DNA of 7,068 nucleotides from Candidatus Latescibacterota bacterium. Lineage in GTDB: Bacteria; JAAXHH01. A program made the translations under genes and the position numbers. The notes below the pieces were generated by a model. The model searched no databases and was not told the DNA's origin. It worked only from the letters and a program-made list of their open reading frames with translations. How positions within the stretch are numbered: the stretch's first letter is position 1; each line of letters starts with the position of its first letter. The stretch is from the NCBI GenBank assembly GCA_022821935.1, contig JAJECR010000165.1:1-7068 (forward strand), written 5' to 3'. Positions 1-6,068 of the stretch are shown one piece after another.

Positions 1-1
1 T

Positions 2-175
2 CCCATCGCGACGCCTGACGTGATCCACTGGGCGCCGGCGCTGCCAAAGACCCGCTCCGGCAAAATCATGCGCCGCATCCTGCGTAAGATCGCCACCAAC
101 GAGCTGGACCAGATCGGCGATACGACGACGCTGGCGGACCCGGCCGTGGTGGACCAGTTGATCGAGAACCGGTAG
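2..175 (+). CDS. acs: Acetyl-CoA synthetase (AMP-forming), C-terminal fragment
   Basis: This is the last 57 codons of a gene that enters from the left edge; the reading frame starts at base 2 and ends with TAG at 173-175. The translated stretch contains WAPALPKTRSGKIMRRILRK, the very conserved C-terminal signature of AMP-forming acetyl-CoA synthetase, followed by NELDQIGDTTTLADP and a terminal DQLIENR, both typical of Acs rather than of other acyl-CoA ligases. The lysine in SGKIMRR (codon 62-64) corresponds to the active-site lysine needed for acetyl-adenylate formation and, in characterised enzymes, the one shut off by reversible acetylation. Acs makes acetyl-CoA from acetate, ATP and CoA in the cytoplasm. 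It is convergent with the SDR gene, 36 bp away. A perfect 10-bp palindrome lies in that gap, but there is no loop or T-run, so it is not called a terminator. The N-terminal bulk is outside the window. Confidence 0.95.
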   Translation, partial: PIATPDVIHWAPALPKTRSGKIMRRILRKIATNELDQIGDTTTLADPAVVDQLIENR

Positions 176-211
176 GAAGCAGCCGCGCGGCGATCCCAGG
201 CTACGGACCGC

Positions 212-985
212 TCAGCTTCGCCCGCCACAGGCCACGACCGTCTGGCCCGTCACGAAGCTGGAGTCCTCCGAGAGCAGGAACCGGATCACCGAGGCCATTT
301 CTCCGGGCAGGGCCATGCGGCCCATGGGCGTGGAGGCGATGAGCCGGTCGATCATGCCCGGGTTGCCCGAGCCGGCCAGGTCGGTATCGGTCAGCCCCGG
401 GGCCACGCAGTTCACCCGGACGTTATGGGGCGCGAAGGCCTCGGCGCAGTGCCGCGTGAAGGAGATGACCGCCGCCTTGGTGGTCGCGTAGTGGACCATG
501 TCCTTCTTCAGGATGATGCCGGCAAGCGACGCCACGTTGACGATGCGGCCGAATCCCCGTTCGATCATCGCGTCCTTCACCGCCCAGGTCGCCAGGAACA
601 CCCCGTCCACGTTCACCTCGAACATGCGTTTCCAGTCCTTGTAGGCAACTTCCGTATGGGGCTGGTTCTTCGCGATCCCCGCGTTGTTGACCAGCAGGTC
701 GACGGGTCCCAGGCGCGACCGCACCTCCGCGGCCATCCGGTCCACATCGCCTTCGGACGATACGTCGGCCTGCACGATCATGCCCTCGCTGCCGGCTTCT
801 TCTACCATACCAAGCGTCGTTTTTGCAGCGTCCTCGTTGGTCGTGTAGTTGACCGCCACCCGAGCGCCGTGTTCCGCCAGCATGACGCAGGTGGAACGGC
901 CGATCCCCCGGGAACCGCCGGTTACCAGGGCGGTGCGCCCCGCAAATTCCGCGGACTGTCCGGACTGCGTTGACAGTTCTGCCAT
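212..985 (-). CDS. Short-chain dehydrogenase/reductase (FabG-like SDR)
   Basis: A 257-residue classical SDR of the usual length. Visible motifs: the Rossmann dinucleotide-binding TGGSRGIG (residues 22-29), an acidic/adenine-ring position in ADV (73-75), NNAG (100-103), N125, and the catalytic S153, Y166 and K170 (YATTK), so the Asn-Ser-Tyr-Lys tetrad is intact. The C-terminus has the expected GQTVVACGG. The family uses NAD(P)H to interconvert alcohols and ketones. It resembles 3-oxoacyl-ACP reductases, but many SDRs look like this and the substrate cannot be read from sequence. The first 15 residues are a short extension before the core strand. The ATG at 985-983 is chosen because it overlaps the upstream gene's stop in TGATG, with an AAAGGAG 10 nt upstream. 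This arrangement means translational coupling to the PhyH-family dioxygenase, which suggests that the SDR may oxidise or reduce a product of that enzyme. That link is inference. Confidence 0.93.
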   Translation of the reverse strand: MAELSTQSGQSAEFAGRTALVTGGSRGIGRSTCVMLAEHGARVAVNYTTNEDAAKTTLGMVEEAGSEGMIVQADVSSEGDVDRMAAEVRSRLGPVDLLVNNAGIAKNQPHTEVAYKDWKRMFEVNVDGVFLATWAVKDAMIERGFGRIVNVASLAGIILKKDMVHYATTKAAVISFTRHCAEAFAPHNVRVNCVAPGLTDTDLAGSGNPGMIDRLIASTPMGRMALPGEMASVIRFLLSEDSSFVTGQTVVACGGRS

Positions 986-1821
986 CAGCCGTACGCTCCT
1001 TTGCTATGCCGGCCCAGCATGCGCTGCAGGCGGGGCGAAGCCTCGGCCCACACGTGATCGGGCATGCGGTAGTCGATGAAGGGGTAGAGTTTCTGAGCGA
1101 TGAAGCGCTTGCTGTAGGTGACGCCGGCCATGAGCCGGGTACGGTCCGACGCGTTCGGCGCACCGCGGTGCCAGACCTGGTTGTTGAACATGTAGGCGTC
1201 GCCCTTTCGGACGAGGAAGGAGTGGGGACCCCGGCCGTCGAATTCCGGATGGTCCTGTTCATGGGGCAGGTGGGGTTGGCGTCCCGCGAAATGGCTGCCC
1301 GGGACGACCTGGGTCGGGCCATATCGCACTGCTTCCACATCGGTCAGCGGGGTGAAGATCTGCATGACGAAACAGGGCGGGAGCACGGCGGGATCGTGGC
1401 GCGGCACGTCGTCCGGCAGCGGGAAATGGACTAGGTCGTCCAGATGCCATCCCCCGGGGCCGTCCTCCTCGGCCTTGGGATTGGGCGGCGTGTACAAGGC
1501 GTTCTGGGACATGCAGTGGCAGTCTTCGCCGAGGATCGCTTCCGCCAGGCTCGCGAAGGGTTCGCGGACGATCAGGTCGCGGAAGGCGTAGGAATACTCG
1601 AACATGCGCATCAGGCTGGTGCCTCGGATCTGGTCCCGCGCCGGTTCGTGCATGCGGGGATCGTCCCACTTGCGCTGCAAGTCGGCGCGCAGGGCCTCCA
1701 CTTCCTCGTCTTCCATCAGCTTTCCGAACGTGTAGAACCCGTCCCGCTGAAAGCAACGGCGGATATGCGCGGTTTCCTCGTCGGTGAACCTCTCGCCATC
1801 TCGAATAGCGCTCAGTGCCAT
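985..1821 (-). CDS. Phytanoyl-CoA dioxygenase (PhyH) family protein
   Basis: A 278-residue protein of the usual length for bacterial PhyH-family non-haem Fe(II)/2-oxoglutarate dioxygenases. The double-stranded beta-helix iron site is visible: HxD in GGWHLDD (H126, D128) and the distal histidine in NNQVWHRGAPN (H218), with R229 in RTRL as the likely 2-oxoglutarate carboxylate ligand. GPTQVVPGSH (168-177) is a family hallmark. The N-terminus (about residues 14-45) has the typical helix plus DGFY segment. Such enzymes hydroxylate an unactivated C-H bond, consuming O2 and 2-oxoglutarate and releasing CO2 and succinate. Members act on fatty acyl-CoAs, small metabolites and natural products, so the substrate is unknown here. 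The ATG at 1821 is preceded by a clear AGGAG 5 nt upstream. It is the first gene of a pair with the SDR, which starts inside its stop codon. No convincing promoter was found in the 85 bp upstream. Confidence 0.92.
   Translation of the reverse strand: MALSAIRDGERFTDEETAHIRRCFQRDGFYTFGKLMEDEEVEALRADLQRKWDDPRMHEPARDQIRGTSLMRMFEYSYAFRDLIVREPFASLAEAILGEDCHCMSQNALYTPPNPKAEEDGPGGWHLDDLVHFPLPDDVPRHDPAVLPPCFVMQIFTPLTDVEAVRYGPTQVVPGSHFAGRQPHLPHEQDHPEFDGRGPHSFLVRKGDAYMFNNQVWHRGAPNASDRTRLMAGVTYSKRFIAQKLYPFIDYRMPDHVWAEASPRLQRMLGRHSKGAYG
996..1002 (-). promoter_or_regulatory. Ribosome binding site of the SDR gene
   Basis: AAAGGAG on the minus strand lies 10 nt before the SDR ATG and is encoded by the last codons of the dioxygenase gene (Lys-Gly-Ala near its C-terminus). 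It supports the start at 985 and a coupled bicistronic message. Confidence 0.7.
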
Positions 1822-1826
1822 GGCAA

Positions 1827-1831
1827 CTCCT
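1827..1831 (-). promoter_or_regulatory. Ribosome binding site of the PhyH-family gene
   Basis: AGGAG on the minus strand, 5 nt upstream of the ATG at 1821-1819. This is the strongest Shine-Dalgarno sequence in the window and fixes the start of the dioxygenase gene. Confidence 0.75.
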
Positions 1832-1871
1832 GTTTTAATCTCAAGGACGCGAATCGAGGACCCGGTTCGGA

Positions 1872-1912
1872 TTCACGGCTTACAGTTCACGGCTCCAGCT
1901 CACGGCTCACAG
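1872..1912. repeat. Degenerate tandem repeat, three units of 13-14 bp
   Basis: The heptamer CACGGCT occurs three times, at 1874-1880, 1888-1894 and 1901-1907, spaced 14 and 13 bp apart. The full units read TTCACGGCTTACAG, TTCACGGCTCCAG and CTCACGGCTCACAG. The last unit overlaps the end of the beta-propeller gene: it contains that gene's stop codon (TGA, 1909-1907) and its final leucine codon. The rest lies between that gene and the dioxygenase gene downstream of it. The units do not form hairpins, so this is not a terminator. Function unknown; it may be a simple slippage repeat or one copy of a dispersed intergenic repeat family. Confidence 0.6.
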
Positions 1913-2887
1913 TCTGACCCGCGCCAAGTATATGTTGGCCGGGTAGAGAAAGTGTTTCTCGCCGGTCTCGACCTCGTGCTGCGAATAGTAGCTCAGCAGC
2001 AAAGCGCCGTCCTCCTGTTGTACTGCGCCCACATAGGACGTGTCGCCGCCCGACGGCAGGTCGAGGACGTGGACGACGCCGTCCGCCTCCAGCCGCCAGA
2101 TGCTCGTGCGCCGGTCGACGATGCGCGCACGATCGGCGGGATCGCGCAGGTGTTGCCGGCCAATCACGTATTCCCGGCCGTCGACTTCCACCAGCCGGGG
2201 CGCCGGGATCGAATCGCCAGCGTCTACAAGATGCCAGTCCGTATACGGCGGCATCGCGGTCGCCATAGTGAAACGGTTTTCATCACCGCCGCGGATAGCC
2301 ACACGCATCGTGCCGTCGGGGGCGACGCGGAACGTGGCCTCGCTCCCGTTTTTCGTGACAACGGACACGAGCTTCCAGTCCAGCCCGTCGCCGGACTGCA
2401 CCAGGTGGAGCTCGGTCGGTTGCCCGTCCCGGGCTTCCGGTTCGTTTCCGTATGCCAGCCCGTAGAACTGGTCATCGACCCGGCCGACCCCCCAGAGCCA
2501 GTATCCGTCCCGGTAGACCTTCACGGGATCGGACCAGGTCTCCCCATCCTCGCTGTAGACGCAGTTGGTCCGAATGACGCGGACCACGTCGTTGCCGGTA
2601 AGTCCGGGATCAGGACGGGTTACGCTGCCAGCGTACACGAACAACCGGTCGGCGGCCGCGACCATGTGCGGGTCCCGGTCGTCGCCCGCCGTGTTGACCG
2701 GCACGCCCGCCCGTTTCCAGGTGGCCAGGTCGTCGCTGGCGATGACCACGGCCTTGCCTTCCGGACTCACGTGGGAGAGGCCGTTTCGAAAGCAGACGTA
2801 GTACCGGCCTTTAAACAGCTGGAAATCCGTAAAGGCGTTGTGCCAGCCGTCACTGTATATGCGACGTACCCATTCTATTTCGGCCAT
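1907..2887 (-). CDS. Beta-propeller protein, sialidase/glycosidase-like
   Basis: A 326-residue protein with the look of a five- or six-bladed propeller hydrolase (sialidase, GH43 or GH32-like). Asp-box-like turns recur: SDD then W (51-57), SEDGETW (112-118) and SGDGLDW (165-171), spaced 53-61 residues apart as expected for successive blades. They are degenerate relative to the textbook S-x-D-x-G-x-T-W. Other possible active-site elements are RDPH (71-74), SEATFR (182-187) with an acidic residue, PAPR (228-231) and GGDTSYVGAV (280-289). No signal peptide is present, so a cytoplasmic location is likely. The frame stays open upstream to an ATG at 3025, but that start lies inside the tRNA-Cys gene. 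The ATG at 2887 is therefore preferred and matches where propeller-like sequence begins. No Shine-Dalgarno is visible before it. The tRNA genes lie 97 bp upstream on the same strand. The family is supported by motif pattern only; catalytic activity and substrate are unproven, and a non-enzymatic propeller is possible. Confidence 0.75.
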   Translation of the reverse strand: MAEIEWVRRIYSDGWHNAFTDFQLFKGRYYVCFRNGLSHVSPEGKAVVIASDDLATWKRAGVPVNTAGDDRDPHMVAAADRLFVYAGSVTRPDPGLTGNDVVRVIRTNCVYSEDGETWSDPVKVYRDGYWLWGVGRVDDQFYGLAYGNEPEARDGQPTELHLVQSGDGLDWKLVSVVTKNGSEATFRVAPDGTMRVAIRGGDENRFTMATAMPPYTDWHLVDAGDSIPAPRLVEVDGREYVIGRQHLRDPADRARIVDRRTSIWRLEADGVVHVLDLPSGGDTSYVGAVQQEDGALLLSYYSQHEVETGEKHFLYPANIYLARVRL

Positions 2888-2984
2888 GAAAAAAGTAATT
2901 TGTTTAATGCGGCATCCCGGGCGATTCCAGGAAGGACGGCCACGATCGAATGCAATTTGGAGGGCAGGAGATTGGAAGGCTACA

Positions 2985-3056
2985 AGGCGGCAGCCGGATT
3001 CGAACCGGCGATCGAGGATTTGCAATCCCGTGCCTTAGCCACTTGGCTATGCCGCC
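2985..3056 (-). tRNA. tRNA-Cys (GCA)
   Basis: Folds as a 72-nt cloverleaf. The acceptor stem GGCGGCA/TGCCGCC is perfect, the D-stem GCC/GGC has three pairs, the anticodon loop is TTGCAAA with anticodon GCA, and the T-arm is GCCGG-TTCGAAT-CCGGC. The discriminator is U73, the main cysteine identity base. The 3' CCA is not encoded (the next bases are TGT), so a CCA-adding enzyme is needed. The anticodon stem is slightly weak: the outermost pair would be C-C and the next a G-U wobble. It lies 9 bp downstream of tRNA-Gly and is probably cotranscribed with it; the same Gly-Cys order occurs in the E. coli glyW-cysT cluster. Confidence 0.97.
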
Positions 3057-3065
3057 ACGTCCGAA

Positions 3066-3137
3066 GGCGGGAGACGGGGCTTGAACCCGCGACCCTCACC
3101 TTGGCAAGGTGATGCTCTACCGCTGAGCTACTCCCGC
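3066..3137 (-). tRNA. tRNA-Gly (GCC)
   Basis: Folds as a 72-nt cloverleaf. The acceptor stem GCGGGAG/CTCCCGC is perfect, the D-arm stem is GCTC/GAGC, the anticodon stem TCACC/GGTGA encloses the loop TTGCCAA (anticodon GCC), and the T-arm is GCGGG-TTCAAGC-CCCGT. The discriminator read from this fold is C, followed by TT, so CCA is not encoded; bacterial tRNA-Gly usually has U73, which makes the C mildly unusual. It is the promoter-proximal member of the tandem pair, about 40 nt behind the predicted transcription start. Confidence 0.97.
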
Positions 3138-3184
3138 TGGTAACACGCGTTCCGCTTAAGGACGGTGCTGCAAACTTCCCACGA

Positions 3185-3213
3185 AATATCGAAATGCGAC
3201 CACCGGATGTCAA
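3185..3213 (-). promoter_or_regulatory. Sigma-70-type promoter for the tRNA-Gly/tRNA-Cys operon
   Basis: On the minus strand a perfect -35 TTGACA (3213-3208) is followed by exactly 17 bp and a -10 GATATT (3190-3185, 4 of 6 consensus positions). The predicted start near 3178 gives a leader of about 40 nt before tRNA-Gly. An A6 tract just upstream of the -35 (complement of 3217-3222) is reminiscent of an UP element, which suits a stable-RNA promoter. I see no clear rho-independent terminator between tRNA-Cys and the propeller gene, so readthrough into that gene is possible. Confidence 0.72.
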
Positions 3214-3358
3214 GTGTTTTTTGCCGCCGGCCGACTCCCGTGACAAGCCCTGTTACCGGTGTTTCGCCGGGCGCAAAAGGGGGCGCATCGAGGATCGCAT
3301 CAGGGCTTTTCTCCAGGCCGCATCGAAGGACCTCGGCCCCGCGAAAGGGCATCGGGAC

Positions 3359-3387
3359 TTGACCCGGCCAGGCGTCCGTTATATGTT
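3359..3387 (+). promoter_or_regulatory. Putative sigma-70-type promoter for the small hypothetical gene
   Basis: TTGACC (3359-3364, 5 of 6) is followed by a 17-bp spacer and TATGTT (3382-3387, 4 of 6). A start near 3394 would give a 5' leader of about 95 nt before the ATG at 3489. An A/T-rich run follows (about 3388-3417), which stands out against the surrounding GC-rich sequence. Confidence 0.45.
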
Positions 3388-3488
3388 ACGATTCATTAAA
3401 GCGCAGTCAAATAAAGAACCCGGTCCGTGCTTCCCGGGCGATTCAGTACCGCCGGGTTGAACGGTTTGTCTTCATATCCGCGTGTGAC

Positions 3489-3746
3489 ATGGACAGTACG
3501 ACGCTACTGCAGGAATTCGAAGACCTGGCTGAACGAATGTCCATCAGGGTCCGCTACGGCAAGCTGGACGGCGACGGCGGTTTGTGCCGTTACCGCGGAA
3601 TGTATCATATCGTGATCAACAAGCGACTTGATACCGACAGCCGGATCAACCTCCTCGGCCGCGCCTTCTCCGAATTTCCCCTGGAAAACGTGTTCCTGAT
3701 CCCCGCGGTGCGGGAAGCGATAGACCGCAACCGGAATGGGAACTGA
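3489..3746 (+). CDS. Small hypothetical protein with GGLCR motif
   Basis: An 85-residue soluble protein that I cannot assign to a named family. The N-terminus (residues 4-17) looks helical. Next comes a strand-like segment IRVRYGKLDGDGGLCRYRG (19-37) with a single cysteine, C33, in GGLCR, then HIVINKRLDTDSRIN (40-54), and a C-terminal helix/loop stretch ending in LENVFLIPAVREAIDR (65-80). This order of a GxCR strand, a second strand with NKRL, and a helix ending in a proline-valine-arginine element seems familiar from small conserved hypothetical proteins, but that is recall rather than a search result. No signal peptide or membrane segment is seen. The ATG at 3489 has no good Shine-Dalgarno sequence; ATG at 3537 (residue 17) would remove the first helix and is less likely. 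Its own promoter candidate lies about 100 bp upstream. It converges with the PBP gene, with only 19 bp between the two stop codons. Confidence 0.72.
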   Translation: MDSTTLLQEFEDLAERMSIRVRYGKLDGDGGLCRYRGMYHIVINKRLDTDSRINLLGRAFSEFPLENVFLIPAVREAIDRNRNGN

Positions 3747-3765
3747 TCTTCCAACGCTAGTCTGG

Positions 3766-6036
3766 CTATTGTTCAGCTGGTCCGCCCGGTCCACCCTGTT
3801 CCGCCTGTCCTGCCTGTCCCGGCCGCTCCTCAGGCTCCACCGGCTCCGTCAATCCCGCTTCCTCCGGTTTGCCCCCGTCCGGTGTGATCGTCCCCGGTTT
3901 CAACCTGGGATTCGTGCCGCGAACAGTCACGGACAATGAGGACTCCGGATCCTCCGAAAGCCGGCCGGTCCTGATGTCCACCCGAATCGTCTCGATGCCC
4001 AGCGGCATCGGGAAGGCCGGGGGTGCTTTCGCCTTCCCCTCTTCCGACTGTCCCCCGTCCCGGCCCAAACCAGTGCCGCCCCGATCTCCGTCCGGCCACA
4101 GGCCGGCCATCGGCCCCGACGCCGAATCCGCCGCTGCCGCCTGCGCTTCGGCCTCTCGTTGTTTCTGCAGGGCCGTGGCCTGTTTCATGAAAGCCGCCCA
4201 GACGGGTATGGCGCCGGAAGCGCCGGTAATCTCCTCGTCTTCCTCGGTCGACAGGAGGGGCCGGGCATCGTCGTACCCCACCCATACGGAAGTCGCGAGA
4301 TCCTTCGTGAAACCGTTGAACCACACGTCCCTGGATTCGCTCGAAGTCCCCGTCTTTCCCCCACTCGGTTCGGTGAACCCGTACCGATATCGAATGCCCA
4401 CGCCCGTGCCACCCTGAATGACCCCGCGCAGGAGGTCAAGCATCAGGTACGCGGACTGCTCGCTGATTACGCGGTGCGATTCCAGCTCGGTTTCCTCGAT
4501 CAACCTGCCCTCCGAGTCTTCCACGCGGGTAATGGCATAGGGCTTGTGGTAGATCCCGCCCGTGGCGAAAACGGAGTAAGCGGAAGCCATCTCCAGCGGA
4601 GAGACCCCGTTGGTGCCCAGTCCCAGGGAGAGTATCGGCTCAAGCGGACTGGTGATACCCAGTCGGCGGGCGTACTCGATAACCGTCGAAGGTCCGACTT
4701 CGCTTACCAGCTTGGCGGAAACCACGTTGATCGACCGCATGAAGGCCCGCTTGAGGATGACGGGACCTTCGTGCTCCCGGGTGAAGTTCTGCGGTTCCCA
4801 GAGATCGCCCAGTTCGGTCGTGTAGGCCACGGGTTCGTCCACGACCACCGTATTGGCGGAATAACCGAGGCGGTCCAGCGCCGCCAGGTAGACGACGGGC
4901 TTGAATCCGGACCCCGGCTGCCGGTTGCTTTCGACGGCCCGGTTGAATTCGCTCGCCGTGTAGTCGCGGCCCCCGGCCAGGGCCCTCACCGCTCCGGTCC
5001 GGGTGTCGATGGCGACCAGCGCCGCTTCCAGCGCCCGTTTCTTCTCTTCCGCCGTGGCCGTATCATATGCCGGATCGCCGACCAGTGAGTCTACATAAGC
5101 CATCCGGGTGGTGATGGCCTCCTCGGCCAGATCCTGCAGGTCCGGGTCCATGGCGACGTAGACCTTGAGGCCACCGTTGTAGACCAAGTTGCTGCCGAAT
5201 CGCCGCACCAGGAGGTCCTCGACGTAATCCAGGTAGTACGGCCCCCTGGCCGGACCGATGCTCGTTCCCATGAGCATCAGCTCTTCCTCCCGGGCCAGCG
5301 CGGCCTCCTCCTCCGTGATGTACCCGTTGTCCATCATGCGCCGGAACACGGTCTCCCTGCGCTTGAGGGCGCGGTCCATGTGATAATAGGGATTGTAATC
5401 GCTCGGCCGCTGAACCAGGCCGGCAAGCAGCGCGGATTCGCCCAGCGTGAGATCGCTCGCATGCTTGCTGAAGAATCGCTGCGCCGCCTCTTCCACGCCG
5501 TAGGCATCGGCGCCGAAATACATGTTGTTGCAGTAGGCGGAAAGGATCTCGTCCTTGTTGAACCTCGCCTCGATCTGCGTCGAAGCCATGGCTTCGCGGA
5601 TCTTGCGTATCCATACCTTCTCGCGGGTGAAGAAGAGATGGCGCGCAAGCTGCTGGGTGATCGTGCTCGCGCCCTGGCCCAGGATCCGGCCTTCGCTGAG
5701 ATTGGTCACAAAGGCCCGGACGATGCCGGGTTTGTCCACGCCCCGGTGGTTGAAGAAATCGGCGTCCTCGGTGGCGATGATCGCGTCCCGGAACACCGGC
5801 GCAATCTCTTCCAGGTCGACCCGGCGGTGCCCGCCCAGGGTATGGACCAGGCGCGGATTGCCCTCCTGGTCGTGGGCATAGATCCGGGTCATCTGTCCGA
5901 AGATGTCGTTCAGGTCGTCCGGCAGGCGGGGAATGGATGGTACGGTGAAGAAGAACAGGACGGCGACCGTCAGCACACCGAGTAGCAACGCGCCGGATAT
6001 GCCGTACACTATCCGCCTCAAACTAAGTAATTTCAT
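3766..6036 (-). CDS. Class A penicillin-binding protein (transglycosylase/transpeptidase)
   Basis: A 756-residue bifunctional peptidoglycan synthase of the PBP1A type. It has a short cytoplasmic N-terminus and one membrane anchor (about residues 9-31). The GT51 glycosyltransferase domain follows with EDADFFNHRG (catalytic E90), GASTITQQ (122-129), RKIREA (144-149), KDEILSAYCNNMYFG (161-175) and RRETVFRRM (226-234). The transpeptidase domain has the active-site serine in SGFK (S376, K379), SIN (435-437) and KTGT (561-564), all intact. The enzyme polymerises lipid II into glycan strands and cross-links their stem peptides outside the membrane. There is no large insertion between the two domains, so the OB-type domain of E. 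coli PBP1A is absent. After about residue 620 comes a low-complexity tail: Q/A-rich, then glycine-rich, a short IRVDIRTGRLSEDPE segment typical of post-catalytic tails, and finally a Pro/Glu/Gly/Gln-rich end. The ATG at 6036 has only a weak GGGA upstream. It lies 32 bp behind the membrane protein gene, so the two are probably cotranscribed. Confidence 0.95.
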   Translation of the reverse strand: MKLLSLRRIVYGISGALLLGVLTVAVLFFFTVPSIPRLPDDLNDIFGQMTRIYAHDQEGNPRLVHTLGGHRRVDLEEIAPVFRDAIIATEDADFFNHRGVDKPGIVRAFVTNLSEGRILGQGASTITQQLARHLFFTREKVWIRKIREAMASTQIEARFNKDEILSAYCNNMYFGADAYGVEEAAQRFFSKHASDLTLGESALLAGLVQRPSDYNPYYHMDRALKRRETVFRRMMDNGYITEEEAALAREEELMLMGTSIGPARGPYYLDYVEDLLVRRFGSNLVYNGGLKVYVAMDPDLQDLAEEAITTRMAYVDSLVGDPAYDTATAEEKKRALEAALVAIDTRTGAVRALAGGRDYTASEFNRAVESNRQPGSGFKPVVYLAALDRLGYSANTVVVDEPVAYTTELGDLWEPQNFTREHEGPVILKRAFMRSINVVSAKLVSEVGPSTVIEYARRLGITSPLEPILSLGLGTNGVSPLEMASAYSVFATGGIYHKPYAITRVEDSEGRLIEETELESHRVISEQSAYLMLDLLRGVIQGGTGVGIRYRYGFTEPSGGKTGTSSESRDVWFNGFTKDLATSVWVGYDDARPLLSTEEDEEITGASGAIPVWAAFMKQATALQKQREAEAQAAAADSASGPMAGLWPDGDRGGTGLGRDGGQSEEGKAKAPPAFPMPLGIETIRVDIRTGRLSEDPESSLSVTVRGTNPRLKPGTITPDGGKPEEAGLTEPVEPEERPGQAGQAEQGGPGGPAEQ

Positions 6037-6068
6037 GTTCGTATCCCGGTCCGTCCGCTACATACGGA

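Larger units (their letters stand above)
3138..3488. other. Divergent intergenic region between tRNA operon and small gene
   Basis: A 351-bp stretch with no protein gene I can support. It contains the leftward promoter for the tRNA genes and a rightward promoter for the small gene at 3489. Between them, 3237-3245 and 3251-3259 form an imperfect dyad (CCCGTGACA and TGTTACCGG, 7 of 9 positions matching as an inverted repeat with a 5-nt loop) that could be a minor hairpin or a protein site. A six-T tract at 3217-3222 is an A-tract upstream of the leftward -35. The middle (about 3260-3355) shows nothing recognisable. Confidence 0.6.

Noticed and set aside
182..191. Perfect palindrome GCCGCGCGGC between acs and the SDR gene
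   Set aside because: It has no loop and no following T-run on either strand, and short GC palindromes are expected by chance at this base composition, so it is not called a terminator.
425..973. 182-codon plus-strand open frame opposite the SDR gene
   Set aside because: It is antisense to a protein with a complete SDR active site and is histidine/arginine-rich in the way typical of GC-rich shadow frames.
2888..3025. Upstream extension of the propeller gene to an ATG at 3025
   Set aside because: That ATG and the following codons lie inside the tRNA-Cys gene, and the added 46 residues have no propeller-like features; the ATG at 2887 is preferred.
1784..3112. Long open frame on the plus strand antisense to the dioxygenase end, propeller gene and tRNAs
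   Set aside because: It runs straight through both the 3' part of tRNA-Gly and all of tRNA-Cys, shows no recognisable motif, and is the expected mirror of biased third positions in a GC-rich gene on the other strand.
3128..3352. 74-codon minus-strand open frame in the divergent intergenic region
   Set aside because: It overlaps the tRNA-Gly 5' end and the tRNA promoter, lacks a ribosome site and has no recognisable features.
4159..5088. 309-codon plus-strand open frame inside the PBP gene
   Set aside because: Fully antisense to the transpeptidase domain, which has intact motifs; no ribosome site and no recognisable product.
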